From: a virus
IMG/VR virus record: IMGVR_UViG_3300020370_000012
Coordinates: 1 to 40,917 of that record
Strand: one strand, 5' to 3'
DNA length: 40,917 bases
Shown here: positions 16,701 through 24,875 of the stretch, piece by piece
How the letters are laid out: each line of letters opens with the position of its first letter
Numbering within the stretch: position 1 is the first letter of the stretch
Position numbers and translations under genes: made by a program
Notes under the pieces: generated by a model
The model's input: the letters and a program-made list of their open reading frames with translations, nothing else
What the model was told of the DNA's origin: nothing
Databases searched by the model: none

Positions 16701-17003
16701 CTAGTATCTTTTTGGTATTTTGTGATATGGTGAATCATCTTCATTGTCATCATATAAGTCGTCGTTGATATCCTCTAGGAGAATATCTAACTCAAATCCC
16801 TCCTCTAGGAGGTATGAACTACCACTATATAGGTCTTGATTTGTCAAATGAGGTTTCTCTTCGGCAATCACCACTGTATTTAAGTTGTCAGGAGTGTCAT
16901 CCTCATCGAATGAGAATGGGATACCATTTATAAAGTATACCTTACAAACTCCTATCCCGTCAATAGTACGAAACTCTTTGTAGAGTTGGGTTATCTCTTC
17001 CAT
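16701..17003 (-). CDS. Acidic protein of unknown function (100 aa)
   Basis: The 100-residue protein starts MEEITQLYKEFRTIDGIGVC and ends with an acidic run (LLEDINDDLYDDNEDDSPYH) before a basic tip (KIPKRY). There is no motif or membrane segment. It overlaps the upstream 246-residue gene by 13 bases and ends five bases before the 38-residue gene. Function unknown. Confidence 0.55.
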   Translation of the reverse strand: MEEITQLYKEFRTIDGIGVCKVYFINGIPFSFDEDDTPDNLNTVVIAEEKPHLTNQDLYSGSSYLLEEGFELDILLEDINDDLYDDNEDDSPYHKIPKRY

Positions 17004-17731
17004 AAAAAATCAAAAGGGCATTTGTTTTCTTGCTCCTCTTCCTTCCTCAATCTTTCTTTGATGAGGTTCCATGAGAAGTTTTTGTGCCAGTCTTTGAGCC
17101 ACAAGCTTTGTAGTTGTCGCTTAAGCACTTCTTTAGGGATGGATCGCTTTTCAAGTGTGAATTTGACATCTCTTGTTCTTTGGCTAGAGAATCTAACATA
17201 GCAAAGCGGGGATCCTTTTTCGAGCCAGATGTTTTTGTCATAGTTCTTTACCGTGAATCCTAGGTTGATAGGTCTTGTCCAAACTGATAATGGGAATGTA
17301 CCAGACACTACGTCTAGTCCTTTCCTTGTCATTTCTGGGTGTTGGAACTGTTCAATCCATACATCACTGTCCTCTGTCCAAAAACAGTAACCTTGTTTGA
17401 ATTGTATCTCTGGATGTTCTCCATCTGTCCAACCATCACCAAGCATCACATACTCATCGAACACATCTTGTCCAAGATTAGTCTCTAAGTATTGTTCGGT
17501 AGATTTATATAGCATACCTAGGGGGAAGCATTGCTTCATTACCCATGTATTTTTGTAATATTCTTTAAAGGCAGGGCACTTAGAATGTCTATACGTAGCA
17601 GGATAATCTTTGAGAGCAGGAGTTGGTTCCTCAAAGTAATCCTCTGGAAAGAAATCGAGTTCCCCTTCATCAAGGAAACTCTCTTCACTTCCACCCATCA
17701 CATAATTATAGAATATTTTTTTAGTCTTCAT
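16991..17731 (-). CDS. Unknown phage protein, loosely DUF6065-like (246 aa)
   Basis: The 246-residue soluble protein begins with an acidic segment (EESFLDEGELDFFPEDYFEE) and then has HSKCPAFKEYYKNTWVMKQ, a central DSDVWIEQF and a beta-rich C-terminal half with GTFPLSVWTRPINLGFTVKN and EKGSPLCYVRF. The pattern of a polar ligand-binding barrel ending in a KGxPL-type strand is reminiscent of DUF6065 proteins, but I cannot confirm the match. It overlaps the acyl carrier protein gene by 11 bases and lies near two 2OG oxygenases, so a place in a small modification pathway is conceivable. Confidence 0.5.
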   Translation of the reverse strand: MKTKKIFYNYVMGGSEESFLDEGELDFFPEDYFEEPTPALKDYPATYRHSKCPAFKEYYKNTWVMKQCFPLGMLYKSTEQYLETNLGQDVFDEYVMLGDGWTDGEHPEIQFKQGYCFWTEDSDVWIEQFQHPEMTRKGLDVVSGTFPLSVWTRPINLGFTVKNYDKNIWLEKGSPLCYVRFSSQRTRDVKFTLEKRSIPKEVLKRQLQSLWLKDWHKNFSWNLIKERLRKEEEQENKCPFDFLWKR

Positions 17732-18146
17732 CTAAAGCTTTGTCAATATCAGCATCAAGTTGTGCTTGTTGATCTGCTCTTGCTGCTGTCTGCTCTGAGA
17801 ATGACTTACTGACCTTTCTCTTGTTAACCTTACGTGGTTTTCCTGCCTTGTTCTCTTTGATGATAGTGATAGCATCACCTACAGTGACTATCTCTCCTGC
17901 CTGTTCATCTCGTATTTCTACGCTGAAGCATTCCTCAAGGAACATCACTAACTCAACTGTGTCCAGTGAGTCAAGTCCAAGGTCATCCATAATTTTGCTG
18001 TCCCAGTTAATAGGTTCAACATTTCTTTCACCAAGAGTCTCAGCAATAGCGAGGGATGCCACTTCTAATAGCACCTCGTCTGTTACTGGTTTAGGGGCAT
18101 TACGTAAGATGTCTTTGATCTTTAGATACGTTGCCGAATGTGACAT
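17721..18146 (-). CDS. acpP: Acyl carrier protein with C-terminal extension
   Basis: The 141-residue protein has the acyl carrier signature DDLGLDSLDTVELVMFLEE, with S60 as the predicted 4'-phosphopantetheine attachment site, followed by the usual third and fourth helices (FSVEIRDEQA, VGDAITII). The core spans about residues 25-97. A tail of about 40 residues, first basic (KPRKVNKRKVSK) then acidic (DADIDKALDED), is not part of normal ACPs, which are about 80 residues. The phosphopantetheine would have to be added by the host transferase. No ketosynthase or acyltransferase is adjacent, so it may act on host fatty-acid enzymes or carry a substrate for nearby oxygenases (inference). Confidence 0.9.
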   Translation of the reverse strand: MSHSATYLKIKDILRNAPKPVTDEVLLEVASLAIAETLGERNVEPINWDSKIMDDLGLDSLDTVELVMFLEECFSVEIRDEQAGEIVTVGDAITIIKENKAGKPRKVNKRKVSKSFSEQTAARADQQAQLDADIDKALDED

Positions 18147-18148
18147 AA

Positions 18149-18325
18149 TTAATACTTGTACGATACTTCATTTATTTCGCACGTTGCTCTGACAAATTCT
18201 AATACCCTTAGAAATTGATCTGAGTCACTACATACCAGTTTCTCAACTTGTGATTGGTCACTGATAATAGTGAATGTACGTGCAGGGATATCCACCTCAC
18301 ACTGTTTCAAGTAGTCTGTTTCCAT
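18149..18325 (-). CDS. Small protein of unknown function (58 aa)
   Basis: ATG 18325 with an AGGAG ribosome binding site opens a 58-residue frame ending two bases before the ACP gene. The product starts METDYLKQCEVDIPARTFTI and ends CEINEVSYKY. It contains a short helix (DQFLRVLEFVRATCE) and three cysteines. It overlaps the upstream 95-residue gene by 19 bases. It fills the only gap in this run and has a good ribosome binding site. Function unknown. Confidence 0.6.
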   Translation of the reverse strand: METDYLKQCEVDIPARTFTIISDQSQVEKLVCSDSDQFLRVLEFVRATCEINEVSYKY

Positions 18326-18594
18326 GGGTCTCCTAAATCACTATCCTTATGATAAGGTAGTGGGTACGCATTTGGGGTTGACATTGTGCCACTATGACAT
18401 CTGGCATACTGAATGATGTCATTCGCATAGTGCTTTATCTCTTCCAGATTAGCATGAATCTCTTTATAGATCTCCATAGCATTCTTCTGGGAGGGTATCC
18501 CCTTAACTTTCTCCTCTATGTAGTTTGCTTTCTCAGCGTCGATAAAATCAACGAGAGTCTTAGCTTGACTTGACGAGATTGTCATACCAAACAT
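18307..18594 (-). CDS. Helical protein of unknown function (95 aa)
   Basis: The 95-residue protein is mostly helical (AKTLVDFIDAEKANYIEEKV, then YKEIHANLEEIKHYANDIIQ) with a short proline-rich end. ATG 18594 is used here; a second ATG three codons later is possible. It is the first gene after a strong sigma-70-type promoter at 18609-18637, which would give it a very short leader and drive the ACP cluster independently of the hub genes upstream. Confidence 0.6.
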   Translation of the reverse strand: MFGMTISSSQAKTLVDFIDAEKANYIEEKVKGIPSQKNAMEIYKEIHANLEEIKHYANDIIQYARCHSGTMSTPNAYPLPYHKDSDLGDPWKQTT

Positions 18595-18608
18595 GTGGTT
18601 GTTCCTTT

Positions 18609-18637
18609 ACTATAGTACATTCAAGTCAGAATGTCAA
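18609..18637 (-). promoter_or_regulatory. Sigma-70-type promoter (TTGACA-17-TATAGT)
   Basis: On the minus strand a perfect -35 box TTGACA at 18637-18632 is followed by a 17-base spacer and a -10 box TATAGT at 18614-18609, five of six matches. It lies between the spike gene and the 95-residue gene, with the -35 box overlapping the spike stop codon. It would serve host RNA polymerase early in infection. Confidence 0.7.
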
Positions 18638-19554
18638 TTAAGGTATATACCGTTATTACAGGTTATTCTAAATTCAGAACCATCAGCACTCATAGTCACA
18701 GTTCCCTGTGCTTGTAATCTAAAATCGGTTGTTTTTATTTTTGCGTCTGATCCCTTTGTATCGAGTTCCCACCCTGTACCGTAACTCTTGCTTACGTCCA
18801 TTCCAGTTGGTGCTCCACCCTCGATACAGTCAATATTTTCGCCATGAGTAGTAGTTTTCATACTACCTTGGACTTCTGTATAACTGTTTCTGCCAACTTT
18901 GGTATAGTGACAGCCATCGACATTAAAACGAAGGTCACCCGCTGATTCTAAAGCGAACGTTCCTCCTTCCTTATTCATTCTGATCACACGGTTACCATTG
19001 ATAATCTCTGTCAACTGACCTCCAGCTTCCATGTCTACCTTTTTAAAGGTACATTTCTCGTTGGTGGAGTTAGTGATTACCCTGAGTTCATTCTTAACAT
19101 CAATACCCACGTTGGACTTGGCATTAATCATCATAGTGCCACCAACATTTAATTGATATTCACCATCTACGGTATCATATCTGTTTCCCTCTACCTCTGT
19201 GTGTAAGTCTCCTTCCACATTAAGGTGAGCGTCACCGATAACCTGAATAATAAGTTTGTCCTGTTTTTTATCTTTACCGACCTTCAGGGTGGTCGTTGCC
19301 TCACTATTTAGGTTTAAATCTCTTGAACTGATGACATAAGTGTCTTTTTGTTCGTCCATTTCAATGATAGAACCAGTCTTACCATTGATAAAACGTACCC
19401 TTTCGCCATCTTCTGTATTGTCAAACTCCATTACATGACCAGCTGAGGTCACTGTTACCCAATTCTTTGGGTAGTTGGTGATGTGTTGAGGATTTTCATT
19501 CTCTGACTGATCACCTTGGAATAAATTTAGTTGACTTGTATCTTGTCTAGCCAT
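18634..19554 (-). CDS. Baseplate central spike beta-helix protein (gp5 C-terminal/VgrG-like)
   Basis: The 306-residue protein is a run of short beta strands with VEGDLHTEVEGNRYDTVDGE, YTKVGRNSYTEVQGSMKTTT and similar turns, like the trimeric beta-helix needle of T4 gp5 and VgrG. It begins within the end of the gp5-like OB-fold gene (8-base overlap), and the two together resemble one T4 gp5 cut in two. It would form the tip that pierces the outer membrane. I see no separate PAAR tip protein in the window. Confidence 0.75.
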   Translation of the reverse strand: MARQDTSQLNLFQGDQSENENPQHITNYPKNWVTVTSAGHVMEFDNTEDGERVRFINGKTGSIIEMDEQKDTYVISSRDLNLNSEATTTLKVGKDKKQDKLIIQVIGDAHLNVEGDLHTEVEGNRYDTVDGEYQLNVGGTMMINAKSNVGIDVKNELRVITNSTNEKCTFKKVDMEAGGQLTEIINGNRVIRMNKEGGTFALESAGDLRFNVDGCHYTKVGRNSYTEVQGSMKTTTHGENIDCIEGGAPTGMDVSKSYGTGWELDTKGSDAKIKTTDFRLQAQGTVTMSADGSEFRITCNNGIYLN

Positions 19555-22060
19555 GTGGATGTCCTACGCAGTCAATATATGATTGAGACTCGAAGATCTC
19601 GTTAAACTTACTAGGACCTACGTATTGATATGTAGGTACGATTCTAGCACCAAATCCTTCTCCTACGATAGTTGGTCTGATGAATCCTATAGTCTTGGTG
19701 TTAATACTAGGTGTCAATAATCTACCCTGTATATCAACTGAAACGTCACCGATCTCTATATCACCAACTTTGATCTTAGGTTGTTTATAACCTTTACCTA
19801 CATTAGTTATATCAATAGTATCAAGGACTGGTATAATGTCATCGCAATTAGCATACAACGCTGTTGCGTTAGCTGGAATAGCAAGATCAAAGAATATTTG
19901 ATCAGGATTTAATTCAAATTTATATGTGCCACCTGTTGTCTGTAGTTTTAGACCAGGTGGAATGTAAGCATCCTTGTCCAGTGTAGCAAGAGCAACTTTG
20001 TTAGTATTATTGTAGTTGTAATCCATGATCTGTAGAACACCTTCATTTGGATCACCATCTGTTTCCTGATAGAAAATGATATCACCTTCATCTGCGTAAT
20101 CATTTAATTCTACATTGTCTATGAGGAAGAACTTCTGTTCTTTCGGGCAGTATGTGTTATCTGGATCTAATCCATAACCTATACCTGGCTTGTCAACTCT
20201 TATCTTCTCAATCTTTCCGTTCTTGATGATAGGTGTAAGTTGAGCACCTGTACCTTCTGGTTCATTACAAGTGAACATTGCTCTCACTTTAGCAGTCGTG
20301 TTAATATTAGATCCTTTATTCCTCATCAATACTCCAACCATAGCACCTATGTCATCAATGATAGGTAATGCCTTAATAATACTTGTGGACTGTGCATTGT
20401 CAAAAATTAATTCTGGGAAGCAAGGTTTCTTACGTGTGTTTTCTGGTGAGCAGTTAATACTTTCGTAATTAATAGTGCCATCTGATGCACGTATAGGATA
20501 TACACTATCAAATTTCTCTATTAAGCTCTTACCCTTCTCAAATGACTGATCACTTACACCTGTGCCTGGTGCTCCAACCTCTGCGAACTCACCACTCTTA
20601 GTGTTAAATGCTTTCTTAACTGGTTTACCATTTTCCATCGTAGTGACTGGAACCCAACCACGTGAGTTCGGCTTACCTGAGCCAACTACCTGAGTCTTAC
20701 CATTTTTCAATGCACCCTTTGCTGCATCACTGTACTGACTAACTTGTTTCTTTTGCTTGTCTGCGTCACTCTCCTTACCCCCTGATCCTGTCTCGAATGT
20801 AGATAATCCAAGAGCACAAGATAGGTCACCATCGCAAACCATGTCAATTAGTTCAAGAACGTTTCTGGTAATACCTTGAATTAGATTTGCTGCTCCTTTA
20901 ATAGCACTTATCGCACCTTGAATAATACCCAAGGCAGCATCAATACCAGCCATGAGTTTTTCCATGAGACCACCAAATAACTCTTGGAATAGATCTTGAA
21001 CTAAACATAAGGCAGCATCAAGCACTTGACTGAGAAGATCCATCAACAGTCCACCGATGACATCAAGCAATTCTTCTTTGAGCTGTTTGAAGAGACAGTC
21101 AATCAGATCTCCTATGTTCTTGAGTTTATCAACAGTAGGATCTAATAAATCTGGATCAGGAGTTTTGATGTCATTAATTTCTTTCTGGATCTCTAACTGA
21201 ACCTCCTTCATTATGGTTCCTTTGACGTTACTCAGAACACCGTTCATGAATCCCCCCATCCTGTTCTGCATCAATTCTATTTCATCAGCTATGTCTGCTA
21301 AATCACCAGTCTGTTTGTCAATGAACTCACCTATCTCATTCTGTTCTATACCTCTAGCAAACTTTAAGAACTCAGCAGTAGCACCCTTCATCTTTACGTC
21401 AGCAGGAGTACCACACTTACCATTACCTACATGTACTGTATACTTCTTTCTCTTGTCTGCTGCTTTTTGGGCATCTGTTTGTTGGGATGCTTTACCACGT
21501 TCGTTGACAGTTGATACAGTGTTATCATCACCACCTTCATTCTCATTGACGTTTACATTATTATTATTTTGGTCTTTATTTGTTGTATCACCAGTACCAC
21601 CAGGTGTACTACCACCATCTCCATGTAGTTTTGGATCATAGTCTGGAGCAAATATCTGTTGATAACCTCTCTTATCGTTCTCTGCTACCTTTGTGTATAT
21701 TCCTTCTGGGTTCTGGTCACTGATACTACCCATAATAATAGGTATCTGAGCTGAGTCACCATCCATAAAGAATCCAATGACCCAACTGGTAACCTGTAAC
21801 TGCTGAACAGATCCCATGCCACTTCTCTGAGCATATACTACAGGCATAACACAACTAGCCCATGGCAAGTCTGCTGTAGGTAGAATTGTTTTATCTGGGT
21901 TGTGATACCCAACTATTCTTACCTTAACTTTTCCTGTATAATCGTAGTCTTTTGCGTTCGCACCCGTATACTCTGGATCAGACCCGTCGTTCTCGATCTG
22001 TCCAATCCACCAGTTCATCCCATCTTTACCGATGGCGTGTGCAGCACTCTCTAAATTCAT
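19547..22060 (-). CDS. gp5: Baseplate hub gp5-like protein with OB-fold, no lysozyme domain seen
   Basis: The 837-residue protein starts with an OB-fold like the N-terminus of T4 gp5 (MNWWIGQIENDGSDPEY, then TGKVKVRIVGYHNP, LPWASCVMPV, VTSWVIGFFMDGDSAQIPII and MGSIS), about residues 14-130. A low-complexity linker rich in Asn/Gly (about 145-190) leads to long amphipathic helices (about 220-410, QLKEELLDVIGGLLMDLLSQ) and a beta-rich C-terminal half. T4 gp5 has a lysozyme domain after the OB-fold; I see none here. It sits on the gp27-like trimer and carries the separately encoded spike. Confidence 0.75.
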   Translation of the reverse strand: MNLESAAHAIGKDGMNWWIGQIENDGSDPEYTGANAKDYDYTGKVKVRIVGYHNPDKTILPTADLPWASCVMPVVYAQRSGMGSVQQLQVTSWVIGFFMDGDSAQIPIIMGSISDQNPEGIYTKVAENDKRGYQQIFAPDYDPKLHGDGGSTPGGTGDTTNKDQNNNNVNVNENEGGDDNTVSTVNERGKASQQTDAQKAADKRKKYTVHVGNGKCGTPADVKMKGATAEFLKFARGIEQNEIGEFIDKQTGDLADIADEIELMQNRMGGFMNGVLSNVKGTIMKEVQLEIQKEINDIKTPDPDLLDPTVDKLKNIGDLIDCLFKQLKEELLDVIGGLLMDLLSQVLDAALCLVQDLFQELFGGLMEKLMAGIDAALGIIQGAISAIKGAANLIQGITRNVLELIDMVCDGDLSCALGLSTFETGSGGKESDADKQKKQVSQYSDAAKGALKNGKTQVVGSGKPNSRGWVPVTTMENGKPVKKAFNTKSGEFAEVGAPGTGVSDQSFEKGKSLIEKFDSVYPIRASDGTINYESINCSPENTRKKPCFPELIFDNAQSTSIIKALPIIDDIGAMVGVLMRNKGSNINTTAKVRAMFTCNEPEGTGAQLTPIIKNGKIEKIRVDKPGIGYGLDPDNTYCPKEQKFFLIDNVELNDYADEGDIIFYQETDGDPNEGVLQIMDYNYNNTNKVALATLDKDAYIPPGLKLQTTGGTYKFELNPDQIFFDLAIPANATALYANCDDIIPVLDTIDITNVGKGYKQPKIKVGDIEIGDVSVDIQGRLLTPSINTKTIGFIRPTIVGEGFGARIVPTYQYVGPSKFNEIFESQSYIDCVGHPHG

Positions 22061-23334
22061 CCTATACTATCCCTAAACAGAGTTACTCTAGTAGACATCA
22101 TGTCTCTTTCAGTTAAGAATTGTCTGTATATCTTGCCTACTATGTATTTACCACTCAACTTGGGTTCTTTTTCACCAGTTCTAGCATTATACTTGTTAAC
22201 TCTAACAACTTCTCCAACTTGTAAATCCTGCATGCCCTCATATTCAAAGGTAGCAGACTGATTAAAGAATAATTGATTTCTTATCATAGACTGTGATAAT
22301 TGTTTTGTCAAATCTTGTGTATATGTACCCTCTGTGTACATAGCAGTATCTAAAATCTTAGACATAATTCTAGTAGGTCTTCCACCCTTCTCTTCACTAC
22401 CAAATCTTTCATAGAAACTTGGTAAGGTTCTCTGGTTTAACTTCTTCACTGAGGGATAGAAGTCATTGATATAGAAAGGTATCTCTTCATACTTGAAGTC
22501 TTTCATATCCAAAGTGAATGTTGTACTGGCATAGCTACCTAGATTAACACCACGAAATATATCACTTGTTTCACTGACACTAAATCCAAAAATGTTTATG
22601 TCCTTCTGATCTTCATCTGGATCCTCATCTTCCTCAAAGAAGTTAACATTGATTGACCTAGATGGTGCTATTTGAGTTATAGCATCCATAGATCTGAAAT
22701 TATAACCATCAGCATTTTCAAAGAATAGATATCCCGCACTCTTTTTACCACTATCTCCCTCTAATATTGATCTCCAAGCCAGCCAACCAATAATTGTATA
22801 AGGATCCCAATACGGACTTACAAACGACAACTTTGTCATAGACTTATCTACCTTAAAGTTTTTTGTAGATCCTAAGTCTCTTGTTAGCAACTCTTCAACT
22901 ATATCACTTGTAGATTCTCCACCACCTTTACCAAACCTTCTTGAGATCTTGGTAGCACTATTCCTGAGAGCATCTACACTAATACAGTATAACACTGCCG
23001 ATGACTGCTTTCCATCTTTAACTATACGATCTTTGATATCGTATATAATCATTGATTGTTTATATACATTACCTTCCATTCCTTTACCAATAGAATCATC
23101 TGTCCAGATAATCTCTACAGGTTCCATACCCACAATAGAGTCACAGATACCACTTCCACTATCATTAATTTTTAACATGATAAGGATATTTGATTTAGTA
23201 ATATCCTCAATATAATGTAGTTCCATCAACTGATTAGATGACAAGTCCATGACGACATATCCAGTCGCTCCAGACTCATCTTTTGCGGCTATTCCTATTT
23301 GAAGTTTGATTAATCTAAAATTAGTCTGTTTCAT
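22057..23334 (-). CDS. Baseplate hub protein, gp27-like
   Basis: The 425-residue protein fits a gp27/GpD-type hub: an N-terminal tube-like domain (FRLIKLQIGIAAKDESGATG), a middle segment with DIVEELLTRDLGSTKNFKVD and SPYWDPYTIIGWLAWRSILE, and a C-terminal domain with YEGMQDLQVGEVVRVNKYNA, which fits the second tube-like barrel. WDPYTIIGWLAWRS resembles hub helices of T4-like cyanophages. It overlaps both neighbours by four bases, between an unknown 514-residue protein and the gp5-like protein, in the order expected for hub then spike. Confidence 0.75.
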   Translation of the reverse strand: MKQTNFRLIKLQIGIAAKDESGATGYVVMDLSSNQLMELHYIEDITKSNILIMLKINDSGSGICDSIVGMEPVEIIWTDDSIGKGMEGNVYKQSMIIYDIKDRIVKDGKQSSAVLYCISVDALRNSATKISRRFGKGGGESTSDIVEELLTRDLGSTKNFKVDKSMTKLSFVSPYWDPYTIIGWLAWRSILEGDSGKKSAGYLFFENADGYNFRSMDAITQIAPSRSINVNFFEEDEDPDEDQKDINIFGFSVSETSDIFRGVNLGSYASTTFTLDMKDFKYEEIPFYINDFYPSVKKLNQRTLPSFYERFGSEEKGGRPTRIMSKILDTAMYTEGTYTQDLTKQLSQSMIRNQLFFNQSATFEYEGMQDLQVGEVVRVNKYNARTGEKEPKLSGKYIVGKIYRQFLTERDMMSTRVTLFRDSIG

Positions 23335-24875
23335 ACTATATCATGGGAGGTCTCTCCTCCATGCACTGTGCCAATATTAGCAAGAAGGAATCGACTAACT
23401 TCTAACTCTGTTGGTGCTACACTATTTTTCATATCCATAGTGATACCATTACCTACGTTCATTGATCCCTGTATTTCTCTAATTTTTGATGCTAACTGAC
23501 TCTCATAATTCTGCTCCTCTGAACCATTGATCATAAGAGTATTATTTTCTGACATTGATATTTCATTTAGTTCAACAATCTGATTGGTTAAACTATTGAT
23601 ATCTTGATTATTTGTTTGTGCTCCAATATCAGCTTTGTATACTCCACCTAAAATTTGATTTAATACATTAGAAGTGCTATTAGTGGTAGAACTAGATGTT
23701 GAACTCTTGAATATACTCTTAGCCGACTCTGCCACATTTGTAATAGCAGTTTGAGTCTGATCATAGTGAGTGTTAGCTGAAGCATATATCTTATCTGGAG
23801 CTGAACCATCTAGAGAAGGTCCGCCAGTACCCTCCATCATTTGTATTAAACTTTCATTCTGTCTTCTGCGTTTCTGTAGTCCTGTAACAGCAGCACCCAT
23901 AGGTGTTTCTGGAGAAACTTCATGGTCTTTGTTATTAGCAAGACCGAACATATTTGTAATAGTGGAGAATAATCCACCTCCTGCTATGAGTTGCTCATCA
24001 TTCTTCTGGTTGTTTATATTAGTGTCACCCTCACTTGACATATCAGGTTTTGGTAGGTCAAATGCTTCACTGATACTAGATATTTGTTCTTTTGCTGCTA
24101 CAAATTCTGGTGAGTTAGGCATTGATAGAGCAGCTAACAATCCACCTAAACCAGCTGCTACTGCCTTTAATGGTAATCCCATAGCAGCTGCTAGAGCACT
24201 CTTATACTTGTCTAGTCCAAGATCTTCAGCAAACTCGGAAGCGACGTTAGCATCACCATCAAGTCCTAATTCCTCAAGTGATTTAACATCACTATGCTCT
24301 GTAGCTGGTTTATGAGGTTGTAATGATTTCTTAAGTGGACTACCACCACTAGCAGGATTGACATAACCACCTTTTGCTAATTTAACATCACTTCCACTGT
24401 TGGTTAAATTTTTATTAGTTTGGTTTCCAGGAGTGATATTAAGGTCAGCATTGACATTTTCACTATCTGATCCAGGTTGTCCATCTGACCCATCCTGTCC
24501 GTCCTTGATGTCATCAGCAACCTTTTCTTCTTCCTCATCCTCCACATCATAATCATCATAAAACTCAATAGGTGCATCAAGATCCATTATTGGTAATGAT
24601 GCAGGATTGATGAAGTTAGCAAACTTCCTCATTGTGGTCTGAGCTCTGAGTATCTCATAACCATTAGCTAAGTCAGTTCTTATTCCACCAGATCTAGAGT
24701 CATCTCTATTATCTGCCTCGACCATTGACTGTAAGTTCTCTGCCAAAAGGAAGTCTTTATACTTGTCTTCCTTCATCATGGTATGAAGCATCGCATTGCG
24801 ATCTTCAAAGAGACCTGTAAGATCACTCAGTACTATATGTACGTCTTCTAAACTGGGAAACTTATCTGGTTCCAT
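23331..24875 (-). CDS. Tail/baseplate-hub protein of unknown role (514 aa)
   Basis: The 514-residue protein has an acidic N-terminal third (DYDVEDEEEEKVADDIKDGQ), an Asn/Ser/Gly linker, a hydrophobic alanine/glycine helix at about 230-255 (LPLKAVAAGLGGLLAALSMP) and coiled-coil-like helices in the C-terminal third. The helix could insert in a membrane or line a channel. It lies between the tape-measure-like gene and the gp27-like gene, overlapping the latter by four bases and the former by one. By position it could correspond to T4 gp28 or the distal tape-measure end, but I see no firm match. Confidence 0.55.
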   Translation of the reverse strand: MEPDKFPSLEDVHIVLSDLTGLFEDRNAMLHTMMKEDKYKDFLLAENLQSMVEADNRDDSRSGGIRTDLANGYEILRAQTTMRKFANFINPASLPIMDLDAPIEFYDDYDVEDEEEEKVADDIKDGQDGSDGQPGSDSENVNADLNITPGNQTNKNLTNSGSDVKLAKGGYVNPASGGSPLKKSLQPHKPATEHSDVKSLEELGLDGDANVASEFAEDLGLDKYKSALAAAMGLPLKAVAAGLGGLLAALSMPNSPEFVAAKEQISSISEAFDLPKPDMSSEGDTNINNQKNDEQLIAGGGLFSTITNMFGLANNKDHEVSPETPMGAAVTGLQKRRRQNESLIQMMEGTGGPSLDGSAPDKIYASANTHYDQTQTAITNVAESAKSIFKSSTSSSTTNSTSNVLNQILGGVYKADIGAQTNNQDINSLTNQIVELNEISMSENNTLMINGSEEQNYESQLASKIREIQGSMNVGNGITMDMKNSVAPTELEVSRFLLANIGTVHGGETSHDIV

